This document shows positions 43,886-52,280 of a stretch of 64,000 bases of DNA, in pieces. Origin of the DNA: Polaribacter sp. IC066 (GTDB taxonomy: Bacteria; Bacteroidota; Bacteroidia; Flavobacteriales; Flavobacteriaceae); the NCBI RefSeq assembly GCF_007997085.1, contig NZ_VORR01000019.1:1-64000 (forward strand), written 5' to 3'. The notes under the pieces were generated by a model. That model saw only the letters and a list, made by a program, of their open reading frames with translations, ran no database searches and was not told where the DNA came from. Position 1 is the first letter of the stretch; each line of letters begins with the position of its first letter. The position numbers and the translations under genes were made by a program.

Positions 43886-44341
43886 ATGAACATACAATTT
43901 GATATTTTAAGAAAATCGAGAGCTCTTCTTTTAAAAGAATTAGAGGGTTTAACGTTAGAACAGTTGCATGAAATTCCGAACGGATTTAAAAACAATATTG
44001 CTTGGAATGTGGCACACGTTTTAGTTACGCAACAAGTATTACATTATAAATTATCGGGTTTAGATTGCTTATGTCCAGATGAGTTAATTGATGATTATAA
44101 AAAAGGAACAGCGCCAACAAAAGTTTTTACGGAAGAAGAGTTTGACGAAGTAAAAGATTTATTAATGGGGTTACCAGACACATTAGAGGAAGATTTTGAA
44201 GCAGGTATTTTTGAGAATTACACAGAATACCCAACAAGTGCAGGCGTTGTTTTAAATTCTATGGAAACGGCAATTCCGTTCAATAATTTTCATGAAGGCA
44301 TTCATTACGGCATCGTAAGGTCTATCAAAAAGTTTTTGTAG
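43886..44341 (+). CDS. DinB superfamily protein
   Basis: A 151-residue four-helix-bundle protein. Metal-ligand positions of the DinB/YfiT type can be seen: a His in NIAWNVAHVLVTQQVLHY and the pair in FNNFHEGIHYGIV near the C-terminus. These proteins are often metal- or thiol-dependent transferases; the role here is unknown. It diverges from the ArsC-like gene with a 42-base gap, so the two may share a control region. Confidence 0.82.
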   Translation: MNIQFDILRKSRALLLKELEGLTLEQLHEIPNGFKNNIAWNVAHVLVTQQVLHYKLSGLDCLCPDELIDDYKKGTAPTKVFTEEEFDEVKDLLMGLPDTLEEDFEAGIFENYTEYPTSAGVVLNSMETAIPFNNFHEGIHYGIVRSIKKFL

Positions 44342-44465
44342 TATTATTTGAAGCTGCCCGCATGCTGCTAAGCAGATTTCTAGCGTTCACTGCTCGTTTC
44401 ACGCAAAAGTTGAGAGATGCCGAATAATTAGCGTGTCTTGAGCTTAAGGAAAGATTCAATCATGG

Positions 44466-44516
44466 CTAAACTTGTTTACTTGTTTTGGCAAACTATAAGA
44501 ATGTAGGCAAGTTTAG
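44466..44516 (+). promoter_or_regulatory. Inverted repeat upstream of the trans-sulfuration gene
   Basis: CTAAACTTG (44466-44474) and CAAGTTTAG (44508-44516) are perfectly complementary with a 33-base spacer, ending 36 bases before the ATG. It could be an operator or leader hairpin. I see no known SAM riboswitch core. Confidence 0.35.
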
Positions 44517-44552
44517 AAACATAAAATTAAGAACATCAGAAAACTTATAAAA

Positions 44553-45701
44553 ATGAAGTTCAATACCAAAACAATTCACGGAGGTCAGCAACCAGAAGAA
44601 ACAACTGGAGCGGTAATGCCTCCCGTTTTTTTAACATCAACCTTTGCACAGTCCAGTCCGGGAAAACATAAAGGGTATGGGTATGCAAGAGGGTCAAACC
44701 CAACGAGAACGGCATTAGAAAATAATTTTGCTTCCATAGAAAATGGTACACATGGTTTTGCGTTTTCATCAGGCATGTCTGCCATTGATTGTGTTTTAAG
44801 ATTATTAAAACCTGGCGACGAAATCATTACAGGAGACGATTTATATGGCGGAACTTATAGAATGTTTACGCAATTATTTCAAAAGTACGGATTAGAATTT
44901 ACTTATGTAGATACCGATGATATAGTGAATATTACCAACGCAATTACAGAAAACACAAAGTTAGTTTGGTTAGAAACGCCCACCAATCCATTAATGAAAA
45001 TTGCAGATATCGCGGCAATCTCATCAGCGGTAAAAGATATAAATTCAGACATTTTAATTGCGGTAGATAATACCTTTGCAACGCCCTATTTACAACAACC
45101 ACTAACTTTAGGTGCAGATATTGTGATGCATTCTGCAACAAAATATTTAGGCGGGCATTCTGATTTAATTATGGGAGCGTTAATGGTAAAAGAAGAAGCG
45201 TTGGCAAAAGAAATACATTTTATTCAGTTTGCAGCAGGTGCCATCGCGAGCCCGATGGATTCTTTTTTAGCCTTAAGAGGCATCAAAACTCTACATATTA
45301 GAATGCAGCGTCATTGCGAAAACGGAAGTGCAGTTGCTAATTTTTTAGAGAAACATCCAAAAGTAGGAACGGTTTATTATCCGGGTTTAGAACATCATTC
45401 AGGTCATGAAATTGCAAAAAAGCAAATGAAAGATTTTGGGGGTATGGTTTCCTTTAAATTAAAAGATGAAAGTAAAGAAGCAACGTTTAATTTTCTAGAA
45501 AACACAAAGTTATTTACCTTGGCAGAGTCTTTAGGGGGTGTAGAGAGTTTGGTGAATCATCCTGTAACCATGTCTCACGGATCAATTCCAGAGCAAGAAC
45601 GTTTAAAAATCGGAATTACAGATTCTTTAGTAAGGTTAAGTGTTGGTATTGAAGATATCGAAGATTTATTGGCAGATTTAGAACAAGCGTTAAATCAATA
45701 A
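44553..45701 (+). CDS. Cystathionine gamma-synthase/lyase-type PLP enzyme
   Basis: A 382-residue trans-sulfuration enzyme acting on cystathionine or O-acyl-homoserine. Family marks: YGYARGSNPTRTALE, FSSGMSAIDCVLRLL, WLETPTNPLMKI, VDNTFATPYLQQP, and the PLP Lys in HSATKYLGGHSDLIMGA. Gamma-synthase and gamma-lyase/beta-lyase members are closely similar, and I cannot tell them apart reliably. It stands alone, with a possible regulatory repeat upstream and a strong terminator downstream. Confidence 0.9.
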   Translation: MKFNTKTIHGGQQPEETTGAVMPPVFLTSTFAQSSPGKHKGYGYARGSNPTRTALENNFASIENGTHGFAFSSGMSAIDCVLRLLKPGDEIITGDDLYGGTYRMFTQLFQKYGLEFTYVDTDDIVNITNAITENTKLVWLETPTNPLMKIADIAAISSAVKDINSDILIAVDNTFATPYLQQPLTLGADIVMHSATKYLGGHSDLIMGALMVKEEALAKEIHFIQFAAGAIASPMDSFLALRGIKTLHIRMQRHCENGSAVANFLEKHPKVGTVYYPGLEHHSGHEIAKKQMKDFGGMVSFKLKDESKEATFNFLENTKLFTLAESLGGVESLVNHPVTMSHGSIPEQERLKIGITDSLVRLSVGIEDIEDLLADLEQALNQ

Positions 45702-45762
45702 AAAATTTAGAGCTTTAAATACCCTCGGTTTTTATACGTCAATAAAAAAATAATTTATGATC

Positions 45763-45799
45763 AGGTCTGATAGGTTTTTAAAACCTGTCAGACCTTTTT
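45763..45799. terminator. Terminator after the trans-sulfuration gene (palindrome-family member)
   Basis: AGGTCTGATAGGTTT (45763-45777) and AAACCTGTCAGACCT (45781-45795) pair over 15 bp with one G-U. TTTTA follows on the plus strand. The GAYAGG/CCTRTC and AGGTCT features recur in the next palindrome at 45939. Confidence 0.75.
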
Positions 45800-45801
45800 A
45801 T

Positions 45802-45933
45802 TTATACTTTGATTTTATGAATTTTCGGTTCAAATTTTCTGGTTTCAGATTCTTTAATAAGGTTAAGTGTTTTGTCTTGAGTGTTTTTTGGTAAATTTAG
45901 AGCAAGGTTTAAATTAATAAATAAACTTGAATT
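45802..45933 (-). pseudogene. Gene fossil: open frame without a start, ETRKFEPK end
   Basis: The minus-strand frame is open for 43 codons to TAA at 45802 without an ATG. It contains LALNLPKNTQDKTLNLI and ends ESETRKFEPKIHKIKV. The ETRKFEPK octet is shared with the C-terminus of the next gene (46048), through a 21-bp DNA identity. It is held between two palindromes. The 346-base gap 45702-46047 contains nothing else I can support. Confidence 0.4.
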
Positions 45934-45938
45934 TTATC

Positions 45939-45971
45939 AGACCTTACAGGTTTTAAAAGCCTATGAGGTCT
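45939..45971. repeat. Palindrome, AGGTCT/AGGTTT family
   Basis: AGACCTTACAGGTTTT and AAAAGCCTATGAGGTCT form an imperfect stem. It is related to the palindromes at 45763 and 24554 and to the ends of the one at 17827. Confidence 0.6.
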
Positions 45972-46047
45972 TTTAAACGAATAGAATTTTAAATAATTTA
46001 GCCCAAAACGGTTTTCAAACCTTTTCTGGGTTTTAACCTAATTCTTA

Positions 46048-46281
46048 TTATTGTTTTAAAAATTTTGGTTCAAATTTTCTGGTTTCAAGCCTAATAAACT
46101 TTCTCTTCAATTGGAAATATACTATGGATCCTAAAATAGGGAAAATCAAAACGATTAAAAGCCAAATAGTATTTATAGTTTGATTTTCAAATTTCGACTT
46201 TGAAATATCAAAAATTGCCCAAAACCATAATAAAATTGTTAAAATTAGAAGTATAATCATCATTGTTGATTCCATAATCAT
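46048..46281 (-). CDS. Small PLDc_N-type membrane protein
   Basis: A 77-residue protein with two membrane helices (about 8-24 and 39-57) and the PLDc_N motif WLLIVLIFPILGSIVYFQL. The motif also occurs at the N-terminus of phospholipase D-type nucleases and in stand-alone small proteins such as this. Role unknown. The C-terminus (RLETRKFEPKFLKQ) shares a 21-bp identity with 45827-45847. It lies five bases after the lipoprotein gene start region. Confidence 0.72.
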   Translation of the reverse strand: MIMESTMMIILLILTILLWFWAIFDISKSKFENQTINTIWLLIVLIFPILGSIVYFQLKRKFIRLETRKFEPKFLKQ

Positions 46282-46286
46282 TTTAT

Positions 46287-47933
46287 TTATTCAAAAGTAA
46301 AACGCTCTTCTAAAAAGTAATTGGCTCTTAATTCGGTGTTGTTAATGACCTTATGATAGATAATTTTTTCAGCAAGTTGCTTTTTCAAGTAACTACCAGT
46401 GTCCCATTTATTGTTTTTATTATCATCAATAATAGCTCTAATGGTATATTTTTTTGGTTCTAATAAGTCGAAAACTAATTTTGTAGAAGTTGATACAAAT
46501 TGACGCGCTACAAGTTCGTCTTGTTTTTTTCCGGAGAGTACTTCTATAATTAAATTTTGAGACTTTGCGTTCTCTACATTGATGGTAATTCTACCATAAT
46601 CGTCTATTGCTTTGGTGGCAACTTTATATATAAGAGTATCATTTGAAACATCGTAAATATCTGTGAATGAATTGGGTAAAAATTTTAGATTATATTTTTG
46701 TTTCGGTTCTTTTTCAAAAATAAAGCCAATTTTATTTTCTTTGTTTGATAACAACGTTCTGTAGTTAACGGCAATAGTATCTTTATCAAAAAGACTAATT
46801 TTACTAGTATCAATCTTAATAATTGGGGTATTACTCGTTATAAAAAAGGTGTCTCTAAAATGAAAAGTACCTTTTATTGTAGAACTCATAATTAAAGAAT
46901 CTATTTTATTCTTTCTTAATCGAACCGTAAAAGTGTCTATAAATTGGTTGTTAGTAATTGTAAAATTTAAAGAATCTGCCTCAAAAGGCGTAAACCAATA
47001 GTTTAAAGTGTCTTTATCAACTTCAAATTTTGATACACTTTTAAAGTCAGCAGGCACTTTAGAAAGCATGTTAATTTTCATGTTTTTTGCATCACCCTCA
47101 AAACCAAACGCTATTTTTCCTTTGGTGATTTCTTTTCCTCGTTTAAATTCATAGGGCAAATCTTCTTTAAATAAAATAATTGGTGTGCTTAAAATACTGT
47201 CTCGAGGTAATTGAATTGTATCGGCAACAAAACCAATTTTATCGTTTCTAGGATCAAAAATATAATCGTTGATAACTTCTTTTAAAGCAATCATTAAATA
47301 GTTGCCTTTTCTTAAATTGGTAAATCTAAATACAGTAGTATCTAAAGTGCTTGTAATATAGTCTGGCTTTCTGTTGTAAACAATCGAGTCATTAAACGCA
47401 CTATCTATTCTGTACAATAAAACGTTACTACTTTTGGGTGTTTCAAGAAGTTTGGCATCTTTAATACCGCCAGAAATTGTTAAAGAATCGATATAGCTTC
47501 CGGTAGAAAAAACATATTTAAAATTCTCTAATTGGTTACTTTCATTATTGTCTTCAACAGCATTACCAAAATTAAAAATATAGGTGGTGTTTCGTTTTAA
47601 CGTATCTATAATTTCTATTTTAATTTGCTTGCTTGCAGATCCTTGAGGAGAAATTAATGGTGGATATTTCATAGGGGGTGAAACAACCAGCTGCTTATTA
47701 AGGTCTTTTAGTTTTACAAACTCATCGAACTTTATGACAATTTCTTTTTTCTTAAAATTGATACTTTCGTAAGGCGGATTTGCAGCAACAAACAACGGTG
47801 CATCCTCATCTTTTGGGCCACCTTCTGGCCTGCCTGTTCTAGCACAATTAGAAACAAAAACGAGTAAAAATATAAAAAAGAAAAATCTGTAAAAGGCTCT
47901 CACAAAAAAAGTAAATTTTATACAAATTAACAA
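46287..47933 (-). CDS. Ig-like domain lipoprotein (large, secreted)
   Basis: A 548-residue lipoprotein with a long hydrophobic signal and the lipobox VFVSNC. Mature part begins RTGRPEGGPKDEDAPLFV. An Ig-like domain (about 45-135, INFKKKEIVIKFDEFVKLKD, VVSPPMKYPP) is followed by repeated beta-rich segments and a C-terminal stretch (YTIRAIIDDNKNNKWDTGSY) like a carboxypeptidase regulatory fold. Uncharacterised, conserved in flavobacteria, likely on the periplasmic side of the outer membrane. Its start faces the comF gene end with a 28-base gap. Confidence 0.78.
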   Translation of the reverse strand: MLICIKFTFFVRAFYRFFFFIFLLVFVSNCARTGRPEGGPKDEDAPLFVAANPPYESINFKKKEIVIKFDEFVKLKDLNKQLVVSPPMKYPPLISPQGSASKQIKIEIIDTLKRNTTYIFNFGNAVEDNNESNQLENFKYVFSTGSYIDSLTISGGIKDAKLLETPKSSNVLLYRIDSAFNDSIVYNRKPDYITSTLDTTVFRFTNLRKGNYLMIALKEVINDYIFDPRNDKIGFVADTIQLPRDSILSTPIILFKEDLPYEFKRGKEITKGKIAFGFEGDAKNMKINMLSKVPADFKSVSKFEVDKDTLNYWFTPFEADSLNFTITNNQFIDTFTVRLRKNKIDSLIMSSTIKGTFHFRDTFFITSNTPIIKIDTSKISLFDKDTIAVNYRTLLSNKENKIGFIFEKEPKQKYNLKFLPNSFTDIYDVSNDTLIYKVATKAIDDYGRITINVENAKSQNLIIEVLSGKKQDELVARQFVSTSTKLVFDLLEPKKYTIRAIIDDNKNNKWDTGSYLKKQLAEKIIYHKVINNTELRANYFLEERFTFE

Positions 47934-47961
47934 TTATTTTTTGAATAAAAAAGCATAAAAT

Positions 47962-48648
47962 TCATTCGGTGTAGGCCATTGTTAGAATACTTATTTTGCA
48001 GTTTTTAGATTTTTCGAATTCTTTTGCGCACGCTTCTAAAGTAGCACCTGTAGTAATAACATCGTCAAGTAGTAAAACATGTTTGTCATTAAAAAAAGAA
48101 GGATCTTGTAATAGAAATGTCGTCTCTAAATTTCTAAAACGTTCAAAACGAGCTTTAAAAGTTTGTGTTTTTGTTGCTGAAGTTCTGGTTAGATTATTTT
48201 CTATTAGGGGTATTTGTAAATGATGTTCTAGTCGTTTCCCGAATTTTGTAACCTGATTATAGCCTCTTTCTCTTAATTTCTTTGGATGTAAAGGCACGGG
48301 AACGATAAAATCTACTGCTTTAAATTCTTGATTTTCTTTTAAAAGTTCACCTAACCAATTCCCGAAAAAGACACCAATTTCCTCATTTCCCTTATATTTT
48401 AAATCGTGAATTAGTTTTTGAGTACTTCCTTTTTTTCTGTAAAAAAGCAACGAAAATGCTTTTTCTAAAAGAATACTGCCATAAAAAGTTTGAGTTACTT
48501 TATTGTTGTTATAATCAGTAAAGTTGGTTAGTGGCAAATCATGTCTGCAAAAAGTACAAATTGCTGTTTCATTTTCAACTAAATGTTTTGTACAAATAGT
48601 GCATAAATTTGGGTAAAAAAGATGGAATATGTCTTTTAAAAGTATCAT
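47962..48648 (-). CDS. ComF family phosphoribosyltransferase-like protein
   Basis: I start at the ATG at 48648 (MILLKDIFHLFYPNLC) rather than further upstream, since that gives the family start. The 228-residue protein has a zinc-finger-like N-terminus (CTICTKHLVENETAICTFC) and the phosphoribosyltransferase loop HVLLLDDVITTGATLEACA, with GYNQVTKFGKRL. ComF homologues take part in DNA uptake in competent bacteria. No other competence genes lie nearby. Its first codons overlap the opposite-strand methyltransferase frame. Confidence 0.88.
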   Translation of the reverse strand: MILLKDIFHLFYPNLCTICTKHLVENETAICTFCRHDLPLTNFTDYNNNKVTQTFYGSILLEKAFSLLFYRKKGSTQKLIHDLKYKGNEEIGVFFGNWLGELLKENQEFKAVDFIVPVPLHPKKLRERGYNQVTKFGKRLEHHLQIPLIENNLTRTSATKTQTFKARFERFRNLETTFLLQDPSFFNDKHVLLLDDVITTGATLEACAKEFEKSKNCKISILTMAYTE

Positions 48649-49261
48649 CTTTACGGAACTTTTTTTAGAAAGATACTTAATAAAAAAGAAAGAACAATTG
48701 TCTAGCAAAATAAAATTTTTTAAGGAAGCTGTAAAAAACATCAAAACATTGGGCACCGTTGCGCCAAGTTCTCGGTTTTTATCAAAAAGAATGCTACGAG
48801 AAATTAATTTTTCTAAAGCAGATGTTTTGGTGGAACTAGGGCCTGGTAATGGAGCGATAACCAAGTATATTTTAGAGAGGTTATCTCCTAAAGCAACATT
48901 AATTTGCTTTGAGATTAATGATAATTTTTACCGTCAATTGCAAGATTTAAAACATCCACAACTCATTGTTTTAAAAGCATCTGCAGAAAATATTATTGAA
49001 GAATTAAAAAAACTTCATATTTACAAAGTAAATTATATTATTTCTAGTTTACCGCTTACCATTATTCCGGATGAAGTTTCTGATGAAATTTTAGACAGAT
49101 CTTTTGAAATTTTAGCTAAAAATGGTTCTTTTATTCAGTTTCAGTATAGTTTAAGTTATTTTAAGAAACTAAAAAAAGTGTTTAAAGAGTCTATTTCGTT
49201 AGAATTCGAACCTTTAAACATCCCTCCGGCCTTTATTTATCGTTGTAAAAAAGTCGAGTAA
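48629..49261 (+). CDS. SAM-dependent methyltransferase, phospholipid N-methyltransferase-like
   Basis: A 210-residue class I methyltransferase with the SAM-binding motif VLVELGPGNGAITKYIL and downstream ICFEINDNFYRQLQ, similar to PmtA-like or rRNA adenine dimethylase-like enzymes. The ATG at 48629 overlaps the divergent comF start by 20 bases. A TTG at 48698 (before SSKIKFFKEAVKNIKTLG) would start it just before the conserved region and avoid the overlap. Substrate not determinable from sequence. Confidence 0.78.
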   Translation: MSFKSIIFTELFLERYLIKKKEQLSSKIKFFKEAVKNIKTLGTVAPSSRFLSKRMLREINFSKADVLVELGPGNGAITKYILERLSPKATLICFEINDNFYRQLQDLKHPQLIVLKASAENIIEELKKLHIYKVNYIISSLPLTIIPDEVSDEILDRSFEILAKNGSFIQFQYSLSYFKKLKKVFKESISLEFEPLNIPPAFIYRCKKVE

Positions 49262-49268
49262 TTTTTTC

Positions 49269-49298
49269 TTGATAAAATAGAGCAAACCGTTATATTTG
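49269..49298 (+). promoter_or_regulatory. Promoter for glyQS with both consensus boxes
   Basis: TTG at 49269-49271, 19 bases, then TATATTTG at 49291-49298: a full match to the Bacteroidetes consensus TTG-N19-TAnnTTTG. The ATG is at 49307, so transcription would start within a few bases of it. Confidence 0.65.
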
Positions 49299-49306
49299 TC
49301 CTAATT

Positions 49307-50848
49307 ATGGCAAAACAAGAAGATCAATTTAAAAAAGTTTTATCGCACGCAAAAGAATACGGGTATGTATTTCAATCATCAGAAATTTATGATGGTTTAA
49401 GCGCGGTTTACGATTATGCTCAAAACGGAGTTGAGCTAAAGAAAAATATAAGAGATTATTGGTGGAAAGCAATGGTGCAAATGCATGAAAACATTGTGGG
49501 TATCGATGCAGCAATTTTAATGCACCCAACAACCTGGAAAGCTTCTGGGCATGTAGATGCGTTTAACGATCCTTTAATAGATAATAAAGATTCTAAAAAA
49601 CGCTACAGAGCAGATGTTTTAGTTGAAGATTTTAGAGAGAAAATTCTAGATAAAATTAAGAAAGACATTGCAAAAGCACAAAAACGTTTTGGTGATTCTT
49701 TTGATGAAAATGAATTTGTAAAAACAAATCCAAATGTGTTGCGTCGTCAAAAACAAATGGATGAAATTACTGCAGAACTAACTAGGGTTCAAGAAGAAAG
49801 TGATTTAGAAGGTTTTAGACAATTGATCATCGATTTAGATATTGTGTGCCCAGTTTCTGGCTCTAAAAACTGGACAGAGGTAAAGCAATTTAACCTAATG
49901 TTCGGAACGCAAATTGGTGCATCCGCAGAAAACTCTACACAGGTTTATTTACGCCCAGAAACTGCTCAAGGTATTTTTGTAAATTTTTTAAATGTGCAGA
50001 AAACAGGAAGAATGAAAATTCCTTTCGGAATTGCGCAAACAGGTAAGGCTTTTAGAAATGAAATTGTTGCAAGACAATTTATTTTTAGAATGCGTGAGTT
50101 TGAACAAATGGAAATGCAATTTTTCGTAAAACCAGGAACACAAAAAGAATGGTACGATCAATGGAAAGAAGACCGTTTAAAATGGCATTTAAGTTTGGGT
50201 TTAGGCGCAGAAAATTATCGTTTTCATGATCATGATAAATTAGCACATTATGCAGATATGGCGGCAGATATCGAGTTTAATTTTCCCTTCGGATTTAAAG
50301 AATTAGAAGGAATACACTCAAGAACCGATTTCGATTTAAAAGCGCACGAAGCACATTCTGGTAAAAAACTACAGTATTTTGATCACGAAGAAAATAAAAG
50401 TTATGTGCCTTATGTGGTAGAAACTTCTATTGGTTTAGACAGAATGTTTTTGGCTGTTTTTTCTACTTCTTTGCAAGAAGAAGAACTAGAAAACGGAACC
50501 ACAAGAACGGTTTTAAAATTACCATCAGTTTTGGCACCTTTTAAAGCGGCCATTTTTCCTTTGGTTAAAAAGGATGGTTTGCCAGAAGTTGCTCGTGAAA
50601 TTATGGAGGATTTAAAATGGGATTTTAATGTATTTTACGACGAAAAAGATGCCGTTGGTAAACGGTATAGAAGACAAGATGCTGCTGGTACTCCTTTTTG
50701 TATCACAGTAGATCATGATTCTTTAACGGATAATTGCGTAACGATTAGACATAGAGATACCATGGAACAAAAAAGAGTTGCCATTGCAGATTTAAAAGAA
50801 ATTATAAAAGCTGAAGTTGATGTAAAAACGTGGTTGCAAAAAATGTAA
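49307..50848 (+). CDS. glyQS: Glycyl-tRNA synthetase (class II, alpha-2 type)
   Basis: Charges tRNA-Gly. The 513-residue protein has class II motif 2 (FRNEIVARQFIFRMREFEQME), motif 3 (ETSIGLDRMFLAVF), and the GlyRS-type VYLRPETAQGIFVNF. The C-terminal anticodon-binding domain includes LAPFKAAIFPLVKK and RYRRQDAAGTPFCITVD. It is the single-chain type found in Bacteroidetes and eukaryotes, not the alpha2beta2 type. It carries its own consensus promoter and a strong terminator, so it is monocistronic. Confidence 0.97.
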   Translation: MAKQEDQFKKVLSHAKEYGYVFQSSEIYDGLSAVYDYAQNGVELKKNIRDYWWKAMVQMHENIVGIDAAILMHPTTWKASGHVDAFNDPLIDNKDSKKRYRADVLVEDFREKILDKIKKDIAKAQKRFGDSFDENEFVKTNPNVLRRQKQMDEITAELTRVQEESDLEGFRQLIIDLDIVCPVSGSKNWTEVKQFNLMFGTQIGASAENSTQVYLRPETAQGIFVNFLNVQKTGRMKIPFGIAQTGKAFRNEIVARQFIFRMREFEQMEMQFFVKPGTQKEWYDQWKEDRLKWHLSLGLGAENYRFHDHDKLAHYADMAADIEFNFPFGFKELEGIHSRTDFDLKAHEAHSGKKLQYFDHEENKSYVPYVVETSIGLDRMFLAVFSTSLQEEELENGTTRTVLKLPSVLAPFKAAIFPLVKKDGLPEVAREIMEDLKWDFNVFYDEKDAVGKRYRRQDAAGTPFCITVDHDSLTDNCVTIRHRDTMEQKRVAIADLKEIIKAEVDVKTWLQKM

Positions 50849-50932
50849 TGACAATTAATTGTTGTGCGCTTGTGCTGAACTTTTTTGAGTATCACAGAAT
50901 CAGCATATCGAAACATATTTATAATTGAACAT

Positions 50933-50974
50933 AAAAAAATCCGTTAGAAATTATTTTCTAACGGATTTTTTTTT
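50933..50974 (+). terminator. Intrinsic terminator after glyQS
   Basis: An 18-bp stem (AAAAAAATCCGTTAGAAA / TTTCTAACGGATTTTTTT) with a 4-base loop is followed by more T. It would also terminate minus-strand transcription. Confidence 0.9.
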
Positions 50975-50980
50975 AATTTT

Positions 50981-51070
50981 CACTAAACACTAAACACTAA
51001 ACACTAAACACTAAACACTAAACACTAAACACTAAACACTAAACACTAAACACTAAACACTAAACACTAA
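50981..51070. repeat. 7-bp tandem repeat, about 13 copies
   Basis: CACTAAA repeated without visible variation for 90 bases (12.9 units). On the minus strand it reads TTTAGTG. The TAG stop codon of the outer-membrane protein gene (51067-51069) lies in the last unit, so the array is its 3' untranslated region. Confidence 0.97.
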
Positions 51071-51564
51071 AGCCTCCAGCCTATATTTAAACCAATTCTA
51101 GGTACTAGAACTGGTGAGTTTGAACCAAATAAATTACGACCAACACCTACGTACCCATCAATAATTAAACCGCCTGTTGCAACATATTTTGTGCCCACGG
51201 CAATACCTAAAGCGCCATCAGTATAGCTAATATCGTAAACTCCGGAGTCTTTCATCATTTCTTTTTTACCAGAATTAATACCCACAAAACCTTCTCCAAA
51301 AAAGTTCCATTGTTTATTGGTTGTAAAATAATGACGATAATAAGGCGTAATCATCATATTTTCATTGTACCTGAAATTTACATCTTGTTTGGTTAAATTA
51401 AAAAGAGCAGACACACCAAAAGAAGAGTTTTCAGTTAAATAATTTTCATAAGAAAATTCTAAACTTCGAATTACAAGCGCATCGGCAATATCTAATTTTA
51501 TTTCCTTTTGAGAAAAGGCAAAAGTGCTTATAAACAGTGTACATAGTATAATAACTTTTTTCAT
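51067..51564 (-). CDS. Small outer-membrane beta-barrel protein, paralogue 1
   Basis: A 165-residue protein with a signal peptide (to about residue 18, STFAFSQ) and an 8-strand-type barrel: FSYENYLTENSSFGVSALFN, MMITPYYRHYFT, FFGEGFVGINSG, ending GLNIGWRL. It is clearly related to the next gene upstream, with shared ITPYYR-YF, VGVGRN and a matching C-terminus. Resembles DUF3575-type proteins. Role unknown. Its stop codon sits in a tandem repeat. Confidence 0.8.
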   Translation of the reverse strand: MKKVIILCTLFISTFAFSQKEIKLDIADALVIRSLEFSYENYLTENSSFGVSALFNLTKQDVNFRYNENMMITPYYRHYFTTNKQWNFFGEGFVGINSGKKEMMKDSGVYDISYTDGALGIAVGTKYVATGGLIIDGYVGVGRNLFGSNSPVLVPRIGLNIGWRL

Positions 51565-51641
51565 CGATTTATTTTTTAGAATAATAATTTGTTTGAGTCT
51601 ATCTTATGAAAGTTCCAAAAATGCTACGTGCAAAATTATTT

Positions 51642-52169
51642 TTAAAATCTATAACCAACAGAGATTCCTAATCGACCAACAGCTTCATTATTATCGCTTT
51701 CTAAAAAATTTCGACCAACACCTAATATTAATTCAGTTGTAAAACCTTTATAAGAAACAAATTTACCACCAACAGCAATACCAAGTGCAAGCCCAGTAAC
51801 GTCTTCATTGTTATTACTACCAAAAAGAAAATTATCGTCTTCTGCCGAAAATAACATCCCAAAACCTTCAACAAAAAAGCCTCGTGCAAATTTTCCAGAA
51901 AAATAACGTCTATAATAAGGTGTTATTGCATAGTTTAAATCAGAAACATCGGCATCTGTATTTAAAGTTACAGCGGCTCCAAAAGAAGACTCTTCATCTA
52001 TTAATCTTTCGTAAGAAACATCTATCCATTTTGCCGCAAGCAGCGTTAGCGCATTTATTTTTAGTTCGTGTTTCTTATTAATATCTTGGGGGTACTCTTC
52101 TTTTTCTTTGTCTTGTGCAACTAAAAAAGAACTTGCCAATAATAGAAGTGCTAGCGTGATTTTTTTCAT
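51642..52169 (-). CDS. Small outer-membrane beta-barrel protein, paralogue 2
   Basis: From the ATG at 52169 (MKKITLALLLLASSFLVAQ) this gives 175 residues with a clean signal peptide. The barrel has VSYERLIDEESSFGAAVTLN, AITPYYRRYFSG, GFFVEGFGMLFSA, and LGVGRNFLESD, ending GISVGYRF. It is a tandem duplicate of the downstream gene. The longer upstream frame adds a hydrophobic stretch with no signal logic and is rejected. Confidence 0.82.
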   Translation of the reverse strand: MKKITLALLLLASSFLVAQDKEKEEYPQDINKKHELKINALTLLAAKWIDVSYERLIDEESSFGAAVTLNTDADVSDLNYAITPYYRRYFSGKFARGFFVEGFGMLFSAEDDNFLFGSNNNEDVTGLALGIAVGGKFVSYKGFTTELILGVGRNFLESDNNEAVGRLGISVGYRF

Positions 52170-52280
52170 TATATTTTTTTTTAATATGAATAACAAAAGT
52201 AGCAAAAAGCAACCCATTAAAAATAGAAAATGGTTTAATAGATTCATTTGTTTTTTTAAGGTAGCGATACCAACTATTTT

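Noticed and set aside
44342..44552. SAM-type riboswitch upstream of the trans-sulfuration gene
   Set aside because: Only a 9-bp inverted repeat with a long spacer is visible. I could not find the conserved core of any known SAM riboswitch class.
47962..48864. 300-residue ComF with an N-terminal extension
   Set aside because: The first 72 codons lie opposite the methyltransferase gene and lack family similarity. The ComF start is at 48648.
50981..51070. Possible CRISPR array
   Set aside because: The unit is 7 bp with no spacers, so it is a simple tandem repeat.
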